NCBI GenBank assembly: GCA_024734495.1
Contig: JALMQS010000905.1
Location: 1 to 64,000 of the forward strand
Direction of reading: 5' to 3'
Length of the DNA: 64,000 nucleotides
DNA from: Forficula auricularia
Lineage: Eukaryota > Arthropoda > Insecta > Dermaptera > Forficulidae
A model generated the notes under the pieces. The model saw only the letters and a list, made by a program, of their open reading frames with translations, searched no databases and had not been told where the DNA came from. Of this stretch, positions 56,095 to 64,000 are shown piece after piece. Position numbers and translations under genes: made by a program. Every line of letters begins with the position of its first letter. Within the stretch, counting starts at the first letter, position 1.

Positions 56095-57889
56095 AAAAAA
56101 AAATAATAATAATAATTGTCTTCTTTTTTTAGGCCCTATTTAAGAAATTTTCTTCAATTTTACAATGATGCGGTTTTTTCGTAAATTCCTATATATATTT
56201 TTTTTAATAATATTAAAATAACCTAAAGCAGCATTTTTCAACTTTATTTGGCCCGCGGGCCGGTAAAATTTGTCAAAATACTACTTGGTTTATAATTAAA
56301 ACTCTAACAAGAATAATTGAGTTTTGATTTAGTAATAATTTATGAACGAAAAGTCGTAGAAAGTTCATTCTTGTAGGCCTAAAATATTTGTATTTTCAAA
56401 GCAAAGAACTGTTTAGATTTTGGAGTTTCTATCTTTAGAAGAACTTAATATTCTCCAAAGCCGTTTTGAGTAAACTGGGAAAAAGAGGAAATTGAAAAAT
56501 ACCAAAATATATCTCTTTTTATTAGTAAGATCGAATGAGTTTTTTGATTTTTAAAAAATATTGTGCGGTTTTTTTTATTTAATTTCACTAGTGGCCATAT
56601 TTAAGAAATTATTATTAAGCCCGATGTATTTCAAATACTAGAGCTGGTGAATTCTAAGTGATGCAATTTTCAGAATCAACTCCCCAAATTGACCCCAAGA
56701 AAATGCCTAAAAAACAAATTAACAAGAATAGTTTTTATTTTTGTTATCGATTCTCTTATTTAATTATTAAATATTGATTTTAATTATTAAATATTGATTT
56801 TAATTATTAAATAATAATCAGTAATTATCATTAATTATTTAAAAATAAAATCAATTTTTTTAAATGACATGTTTTGTAAATTCATTCTAGAATGAATCGT
56901 TTTCTTTCTACAAAATAAATTTTAAAGAGATAATCTGACTGACTGACCCTTGTACCAATAACACCATCCATATAACAACTAACTGAATAAAAAAATAGTG
57001 TAAATTATCTTCTTCTTTTTTTGGACGGATCGATTTCCACTCAACTCTCTGACTCATTATTTTATTTATAATAATAATAATTTCAATGTATTTTCCTCAA
57101 AAAACTAGTCCCCTTTTTTTTTAATTGAAGTTTTGGTTTATAATTAAAACTATCACAAGAATGATTCAGTAATAATTTATGAACGAAAAGTCGTAGAAAG
57201 TTGGTTCGTTCTTGTCCTAAAATATTTGTATTTTCAAAGCAGAGCTGTTTAGATTCTGCTATTTTTATCCTTAGAACTTAATATGGTCTAAAAATGCAAA
57301 AAAAATTATGTTTATGAATAATTTTATTGTGATTTTAAGCCGATGTTATGATATAGGCAAAAAATAAACAATTTATTTTATAATTAAAATTATTGTTAAC
57401 TTGTTATTTTGAAAAAACTAGGAAAAAAGTCGAAATTGAAAAAAACAAAATATATCCCTTTTTATTAGTAAAATCGAATGGGTTTTTTGATTTTTAAAAA
57501 ATATGGTGCGTTTTTTTTTTTTTTTATTTAATTTCACTAATGGCCATATTTAAGAAATTATTAAGCCCGATGTATTTCAAATACTAGAGCTGGTGAATTC
57601 TAAGTGATGCAATTTTCAGAATCAGAGCCCCAAAATGACCCCAAGAAAATGCCTAAAAACCAAATTAACAAGAATAGTTTTTATTTTTGTTATAGATTCA
57701 CTTATTTAATTATTAAATATTTATTTTAATTATTAAATATTTATTTTAATTATTAAATATTTATTTTAATTATTAAATATTTATTTAAATTAATAAATAA
57801 CCAGTAATTATTATTAATTATTTAAAAATAAAATCAGTTTTTTTAAATGACGTGTTTTGTAAATTCAATCTAGAATGAATCATTTTCTT

Positions 57890-58087
57890 GAAGGAGACAA
57901 TAAAAGAGTGTGTCTTCTGGTGGAACTATAAATTTTATTTATTTATAACGAGACTATAGTTTCGAGGGCTTTGCCCTCTTCATCAGTCTATTACAATGGA
58001 TTCACAGGAATTAATTTATGAATGAAAGGTTAACATCTTTCATGTGGTTAGGTTAAGAAATTAAATTATTCTTTTATTGTCTCCTTC
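57890..58087. repeat. Small inverted-repeat element carrying the hairpin motif
   Basis: GAAGGAGACAATAAAAGA (57890-57907) is exactly inverted at 58070-58087. The interior contains a hammerhead-like hairpin at 57951-57990. Same design as 4039-4253 with different arm sequence. Confidence 0.55.
57951..57990 (-). ncRNA. Hammerhead-like ribozyme candidate
   Basis: Minus strand: TAGA, CTGATGA, one A, GAGGGC-AAA-GCCCTC, GAAA, CTATAG, TC, then TC. Perfect 6-bp stem II, minimal stem III, GTC before the predicted cut. Stem I is only 2 bp here. The copy at 2561 is near-identical but has GCC at the cut site. Confidence 0.35.
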
Positions 58088-58099
58088 AATATATAAAAA

Positions 58100-58780
58100 T
58101 TCTGCTACTCTCGGCAAAAACTTTCAATTTAATTATTTTCTTTCTATAAAATAAATTTTCAAGAGATAATCTGACTGACTGACCCTTGTACCAATAACGC
58201 CATCCATATAACAACTAACTAACTCACTGACTCATTATTTAATTAATAATAATAATAATTTCAAAGCATTTTCCTCAAAAAAACTAGAGCTGTATAATAA
58301 TAATTTATGAACAAAAACTAGAAAAATCATTCTTGTAGACCTAAAATATCTGCATTGAAAATACAAATAATCAGTAAAATTGTGTTTTTATCTGGAAAGT
58401 TTTGGAGTAGTTCTGATTTTTTGAATATATATGTTTTTTGGAGCGCTAAATCCAAATCTGAGGTCCCCCGCCAAAATTTCGTCACGCAATATTGTAGAAA
58501 ATGCAAAATAAGGGTGAAAACTTTCATTTTTTTTGGCGGTTTTTTGCTTATAACTCGAAAACTAAAGTCAAGTTAAAGTTAAATTCATTTAATAATATTA
58601 TATACTGGGTTGATTTTTGAAATAATTTCCACCTTTTTTCAAAAAAAGACACCCAAAAAGATACTTAAATCTTTGTTTTCACTGTAATTATTTAATGTTC
58701 AAAAGAAGAAAAAAAGGTTGTTCACACTTTCACAGATACCAATTAACTACCTAAAAATTATCGACTCTAAAATTCTAAAA
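58100..58780. other. AT-rich DNA with repeat fragments
   Basis: TCTGCTACTCTCGGCAAAAA at about 58101 is the inverted flank of the 38388 and 60655 palindromes. Overlapping frames at 58327-58576 have no domain. No gene. Confidence 0.5.
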
Positions 58781-58782
58781 AC

Positions 58783-59360
58783 ACTCAATTATGATTAAGT
58801 CCATATAACTCTAGAAAATAAAATAACACTGTTGAATTAAATTAAGATAAATAATAATTAAATAAATCAAAATAAATAATTAGATAATTTTTCAACAATT
58901 AAATTAAAAATAAATAATTAATTAATAAAATTAAATTTTTACTCAATTATGATTAAGTCCATATAACTCTAGAAAATAAAACAACACTGTTGAATTAAAT
59001 TAAGATAAATAAGAATTAAATAAATCAAAATAAATAATTAGATAATTTTTCAAAAATTAAATTAAATTAAATAATTAATTAATGAAATTAAATTTTTACT
59101 CAATTATGATTTAGTCCACAACTCTAGAAAATAAAACAACACTGTTGAATTAAATTAAGATAAATAAGAATTAAATAAATCAAAGTAAATAATTAAATAA
59201 TTTTTAAACAATTAAATTAAAAATAATTAATTAATTAATAAAATAAAATTTTTAATCAATTAAATATTTAATGTAGAAAAAACGTTGTTCCCACTTTCAC
59301 AGATACCAATTACATATCTAAAAATGATCGATTCTAAAAACACTCAATTATGATTAAGTC
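58783..59360. repeat. Tandem repeat, about 158-bp units
   Basis: CTCAATTATGATTAAGTCCA begins units at 58783, 58942 and 59099 (spacing 159 and 157), with a partial one at 59343. Each continues ACTCTAGAAAATAAAAYAAC and AATTAAGATAAATAA. AT-rich, non-coding. Confidence 0.75.
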
Positions 59361-59499
59361 TATATATGAATATGTTTTTGAAAGTTTCGCAATAATGGTA
59401 GAGGATGAATCTATATATTTGCCCTTAGGGTATGTATGTATGTATCTATATATAATCCTTCCTTGATGAGTGTCTTAATAAATTGCAAGCTCTTTTATT

Positions 59500-59835
59500 T
59501 GTCGTCTAAGATTAGATAATATGCCTTGCTTGGTTGTCCATTTGGATTGTGCTCGTATGTGGAGCAATCCGGAAGCGAAAGAGCAGCCAGGCAATCAGTT
59601 AGCGTGAATCGGGTTGTAGCTAGGTGTGAATAAGCGTCTGTAGGTTGTAGCTATGTAGCGTTGCTGGTTGTAGTTGTTGTAGCTCAGGCTGAAGACAAGA
59701 CAAGGAAGTTGTCGTGGAATGCCGAACCTGCTTACCTGCCTAACTGATCTGCCACTGATCACTCAAGAGGAGCAAACCAGTCCCCCCCCCCCTGGTCCCC
59801 CCACCTGGAATAAATCCATCCATCCATCCATCTAT
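59500..59835. other. GC-richer unique island
   Basis: About 330 bp less AT-rich than the flanks, with GGTTGTAGCTAGGTGTGAA-type imperfect repeats (TTGTAGCT at 59613, 59645 and 59675), a C-run at about 59781-59790 and CCAT repeats at 59815-59832. No open frame of note. Possibly a host exon, UTR or non-coding RNA, unproven. Confidence 0.35.
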
Positions 59836-60168
59836 CTATTTATTAGTGGAGATGATAGACACGCCAACTATTTATCGACACCTTCACCATAATCAACAAT
59901 ATATTTATTTAAAATATATAATAATAATAATAAATAAACGAAATTATACTTATTAGTTATTTATTCATAAGCCTAATAGAAATATATTTAAATAAGATCC
60001 TTTCCGTGTCTGATAGGAAAAAGGGTTTTTTTTTAGTAGGTACTTCGCGGATATCTGAAAGGCTGAAATTCAGTACACACATTCATTGGCACCAAAATTG
60101 AATGAGAAACATCTAATATAGGTACATTTATTTCGCATTTAATAAACCTATTTATATTCACATAAGAA
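59836..60168. other. AT-rich DNA
   Basis: Nothing recognised; the 71-residue minus frame at 60033-60248 is unsupported. Confidence 0.5.
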
Positions 60169-60169
60169 C

Positions 60170-60812
60170 AATAGTACCTGGAATGCTCGGTAATTTTTTG
60201 ATAGAGTTTAAAGCGATATATTAATTTTATTTTTAATTTTAAATTCAAATTAAAAAGGTCGATTTTTAATCGTAGCCAAAATAAAATAAAATTTAAATAA
60301 TAAAATTTAATTTATATTTTTACCAACGTTTACACCCGCTATAGCCATCATCAAGACACTATTATTGAGCAAAAACTTTTGAATATAATTGCAATTAAAA
60401 ATAATATTAAAATACACGTTTTTTCGTTGACACTTTTAAATCCTGAAGAAGGATGCACACGATCCTTCGAATTGTCGGATTTTTTAAGAGAATGAAATTG
60501 ATATTCTAATAAATTATTTTTTAGAAAAATACCCCATAACCCTTGAATTTCATCCAAATCGTTAGAGCCGTTTTCGAGAAACCGATTCTATATATACAAA
60601 AATTGCTTTAATTGAAAAGTTTTTGTTTTGCCGAGAGTAGCAGAGTTGTTGATTCACAAAGAGAAACAAAGAGGTTGTTCTCTGCTTGATGCAAATAAAC
60701 ATTCACACATATATATATGTGTGTATGTTTATTTGCATCAAGCAGAGGACAACCTCTTTGTTTCTCTTTGTGACAAAAATTGCTCGTTTAATATAATAAG
60801 AAAGATATAAGA
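60170..60812 (-). mobile_element. Helitron-like element with nested palindrome
   Basis: Minus strand: starts near 60812 with TCTTATTATATTAAACGAGC, is interrupted by a palindromic insertion (about 60613-60777), resumes with TTTTTGTATATATAGAATCG, GAAAACGGCTCTAACGATTT, and continues through a region homologous to 9.6-10.2 kb to a decayed end at TACCGAGCATTCC near 60170. The duplicated AAAATTGCT on both sides of the palindrome (60598 and 60777) may be its target duplication. Confidence 0.5.
60655..60772. repeat. 118-bp near-perfect palindrome
   Basis: Arms of 59 bp with about two mismatches. The outer 36 bp equal the arms of the 38388 palindrome (CAAAGAGAAACAAAGAGG...GCTTGATG). The inner part CAAATAAACATWCACACATA is an additional inverted segment, so this copy is a longer form of the same element. 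Confidence 0.85.
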
Positions 60813-61155
60813 TATTTAAGTATATTAATTTGCGATTGTGATTGCCGTTAATTATTTTTTTCAAAATATGATTAATTAATTCTTAATATAATTAGTTAAA
60901 TTTTAATTGTTAAAAAAATAAATCAAATTGATCGTAATAATTGGAATTAATTGATTAAATAATTGTTAATAACAACAATTAAAGATATCCGAATTTATTT
61001 GAATAATTGTTTTTTTACTATTGAGATGTTTAATCGTAATACAAAATAAACTGCAACGGATCGTTGCTAAACTTTATCCATATTCATTTGAAATATTAAT
61101 ATGTTTATTCCTTTATTATTAATCAGATATCACTTTCTATTTGCAGTTCATGTTG
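60813..61155. other. AT-rich DNA
   Basis: Nothing recognised. Confidence 0.5.
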
Positions 61156-61157
61156 AC

Positions 61158-61425
61158 TTTAATTCAAAAATAATGATCGATTCTCATTTAATAGTCGAGG
61201 AATAACAATTCTACATTGGATTTGTGACGTTTCGGTTATTATTAGTAGCCATTGCTGAAGACATAGAGGAATCGACTTAAAATCAAAAATAACGATCGAT
61301 TCTTATCTAATACTAGATGAATAACCTTATTGAATTCCCTTTGATGTTTTGACTATTAATGGCAACCTCTACTGAAAGCCTAGAAGAATCGACTTAAAAT
61401 CAAAAAGACTAAATTCTTTTATGGC
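61158..61425. repeat. Tandem repeat, about 120-bp units
   Basis: CAAAAATAAYGATCGATTCT occurs at about 61165 and 61284, with a decayed third start at about 61400. Each unit has GGAATCGACTTAAAAT or GAAGAATCGACTTAAAATC. The first unit holds GTGACGTTTCGGTTATTATT, a relative of the GAAACG hairpins. Confidence 0.6.
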
Positions 61426-62595
61426 AAACAACTCAAGCTTGAGCCCATCCATACAATTGGTTTAAACATGAGCGTAATTAAAAAAATATCTTTTTAAGAT
61501 TTTAAACGTACATTTATATCGAGAATTTCCTGTCCGTGACATATTTCTTAAAGACTTGGATCAAATTTTAGGGATTAAATGTAATTATTTTATTTCCCGG
61601 TCTTGGCATACACATAGAAAACAAGGAAAATAGTTAAAATTAATTAACTTTTGCTTTGATTGCCATTAATTCGGCCATTAATTGCCCAAGTGCTTAACGC
61701 GAGAAAGTTCAACGCTCTCCTCTCCTATAAGGGTGGTCTTTAAACGCAAATCCGTATGTCTGTCTGTCCGATTAAATCACTCCTCCTCTGTATATATGTA
61801 TTATTACTTTGTTTTGTATTTTATAGCAACTATTAGTAGCTCGGCTCTTTACTCTGTAGTTGTTGTTTTCACGTTTAGTTAATTTTATTACAATTTTATA
61901 ATATTTTGTAATTGATTCATTCATTCATCCTAGAGAATGAATTACTCTGTGTGTATGTATGTATATACCTATATGTGTGTGTGTGTAGTAAAGTAATAAA
62001 ATACTCCTTTCTCTTTCTCTGTCTAGCAACAAATGGTCGTAAACTGATCACTTGCCCCCCTTTTAACTATCTTCTCGCAACTCCAACCCATCTGGCATTC
62101 TATTTCAAATAATTATTATTGCCTGTACTGGCGATCCCCCAAATACACATTTAGAGAATTTAACAATGTTGTGTTTCTAAAAATCCACAAAGTTTCCCGT
62201 CAAATCGGGAAAGTTTAATATGCCGGGGATTAATCAAAACTATATCATTATTTTGTTAATTAAAGGTGTCAAATGAATGACATTTTCAGTAAACGTCCAT
62301 ATTAGTAGTTATATTTTAGCCAAACACTTACCAAGAAATCAATCTAACTGCACGGAAAGCGCAATTTTGACATTCGGGTTCGATTTCTGATTAATCCCTT
62401 CTGACATGAATAAAACATATCTAATAATATTTTTTGTCTGAAATGTAGTCTATGATGTGGTCGTAGACTACATTTTTATACATCTTTGATTCTCGGTCTT
62501 AAATTTATTAGATTATCTCTTTAATATATATTTAATGGGTGATTGATTATACAGATGGAAACTCTAAGTTACACCATATTATGAAACTAGCAAGA
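61426..62595. other. AT-rich DNA with small simple repeats
   Basis: TGTC units near 61758-61768 and GT runs near 61974-61988. Near 62350-62400 TTCGGGTTCGATTTCTGATT resembles part of the TACTAGATCC foldback interior in inverted orientation. Frames at 61682-61882 and 61912-62112 show no domain. No gene. Confidence 0.5.
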
Positions 62596-62599
62596 TTTG

Positions 62600-63110
62600 T
62601 TGAAAATGATTCATTCTAGAATGAATTTACAAATCAATTCATAATTGATTTAAATTGCAAATAAATAATAATAATTACTGATTATTATTTAATAATTAAA
62701 ATAAATATTTAATAATTAAAATAAATATTTAATAATTAAAATAAATAATTAATAATTAAAATAAATTTAAAATAAATAATTAATAATTAAAATAAATTTA
62801 AAATAAATATTTAATAATTAAAATAAATTTAAAATAAATTTTTAATAATTAAAATAGATATTTAATAATTAAAATCAATATTCAATTATTAAATAAGGAA
62901 CTAATAAACAAAAATTAAAAATACTCTTCTTAATTTGGTTTTTAAACGATTTTGGGGGGCTATTTGGGGCGCTGATTATAAAAATGGCATCACGTATCAC
63001 TTAGAATCAGCATCAGCTCGAGATACAACTGTCTTAAATTTCTTGACAACAACAATTTGGCGACATTTTGGGACATTAAATAAAAAAAACACCATTTTTT
63101 GAAAAATCGA
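62600..63110 (-). repeat. Inverted copy of the 56-57.9 kb repeat with minisatellite
   Basis: TTCATTCTAGAATGAATTTA, then about ten tandem TAATAATTAAAATAAATATT units (62690-62885), then TTAGAATCAGCATCAGCTCG and TAAATTTCTTGACAACAACA, the reverse order and strand of the blocks at 56.5-56.9 and 57.5-57.9 kb. Confidence 0.6.
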
Positions 63111-64000
63111 AAAACTTTATCAATCAATTTAGGTAACTATAATAAAGAGATAATAACGTTGTAATTTTATATTTTGGAGATAGAATGGTGAAAATGAACT
63201 CTAATCCATTTGTTGTATGTCCGTCTCTCTTTTGGAATAAAAACAGAGAAAGAAGATGAAGAATCCGTCATGTGTGAAATGCGATCCTTGTTAAGAAAAT
63301 TGAATCTCTCGAGTGAAATTTGAAACTTAACTTTGCGCTTTTTGATTATTGATTAACCTGAAAATTATATTATATATTCATCTTGTTGTTGTTATTCTTC
63401 TTTTTTTTAACATGAAGATCAATAGACAAGAAATTGTATCTTTCTACTGACCACTAAAAAGATCTCTTTGCCTTTTTCCAACAACGGATATCATTATCTA
63501 TATTCTTTTTCCATTTATTTGTTGATATCTAATAATTAAACTATTATTATTATTATTTTCATTAATTGTTTTCAAACAATTTGCGTGATTCATTATTTAT
63601 AATTAATAATGAAATATAAATAAATATTATTATTACGATTAATTAAAAAGTAATTATAATATATCTAGGCGGTTGAAATAAACAAAATAATATTAATTAA
63701 ACTCAAAAAATAAATAATCAAATGTTAGATTCATTTTTTTGTTTTATACATTTTCTTTGTTTTTTGTTAAAAATTTAAATATTCATAAGAATAGAAATAC
63801 TAGTATATAATTAAGTTATTATAATAATATAATTTTTATCAAAATTTCGGAAAAAATACATATAATAATTAAATGTAGAGCTAAAGTTATGCATGTAATA
63901 TAGAAAAAACTAGTTTGATAATTATCTTGGCTGTTGTTGTTGTGTTGTTAGAGTTGTTGTTGATGTTCAATTTCATTTTGCGTGTAAAGATTTACTCTTA
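63111..64000. other. AT-rich DNA
   Basis: ATT runs near 63543-63557 and GTT runs near 63931-63962. No gene or structured repeat recognised to the window end. Confidence 0.5.

Larger units (their letters stand above)
55250..57890. repeat. Diverged repeat family, three to four partial units
   Basis: The blocks TTGTACCAATAACRCCATCC, AATAATTTATGAACGAAAAG, GTCGTAGAAAGTTCATTCTT, AATTTCACTARTGGCCATAT, GCCCGATGTATTTCAAATAC and AAATGCCTAAAAA recur in order near 55.25-55.6, 56.3-56.7, 56.94-57.66 and 58.17-58.3 kb. A related fragment is at 21.2 kb and an inverted relative at 62.6-63.1 kb. Each full unit ends in an AATTATTAAATATTKATTTT minisatellite. No protein frame. Confidence 0.62.

Overview
This is a strongly AT-rich eukaryotic window with no convincing host protein-coding gene. 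It looks like intergenic or long-intron DNA of an arthropod, most likely an insect. The evidence is a 5'-truncated RTE-type LINE, a degraded mariner transposon, tRNA-derived SINEs, Helitron-like ends, many foldback/MITE families, and very dense microsatellites. There is no prokaryotic signature: no operons, no ribosome-binding sites, no CRISPR. I cannot name the species. Nearly all short open frames are chance frames in AT-rich or simple-repeat DNA.

Layout. 0-8 kb: an intact SINE with target-site duplication, several foldback elements, a Helitron-like element with a nested MITE, and a tRNA-like Pol III promoter. 8-19 kb: palindromes, Helitron-like copies at about 9.6-10.2, 14.1-14.6 and 18.0-18.6 kb, and long direct repeats. 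19-26 kb: one isolated exon-like block, a tandem duplication and an 830-bp inverted repeat. 26.8-28.9 kb: the RTE reverse transcriptase on the minus strand, broken by one frameshift. 29-42 kb: back-to-back tandem arrays with units of about 0.3-1.2 kb, interrupted by SINEs and perfect palindromes. 42-46 kb: duplicated Helitron-like ends, two copies of a 9-nt microexon-like signal, and the 5' half of a mariner. 46.7-52.3 kb: a 1.69-kb foldback transposon with 760-bp arms and TA duplication, plus smaller palindromes. 54-64 kb: repeats duplicated from other parts of the window, minisatellites, and a Helitron-like copy with a nested palindrome.

The most notable signal is a recurring hairpin: CTGAWGA, one extra base, a perfect 4-6 bp stem-loop, then GAAAC/GAAA. 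It occurs in at least eleven places in unrelated surroundings, several of them framed by outer inverted repeats. Three copies also carry a downstream CTATAG segment and resemble a hammerhead ribozyme core with a very short stem III. The extra base before stem II is atypical, so catalytic activity is an open question. The second notable signal is the family of foldback elements that lack any transposase and account for much of the non-tandem sequence.
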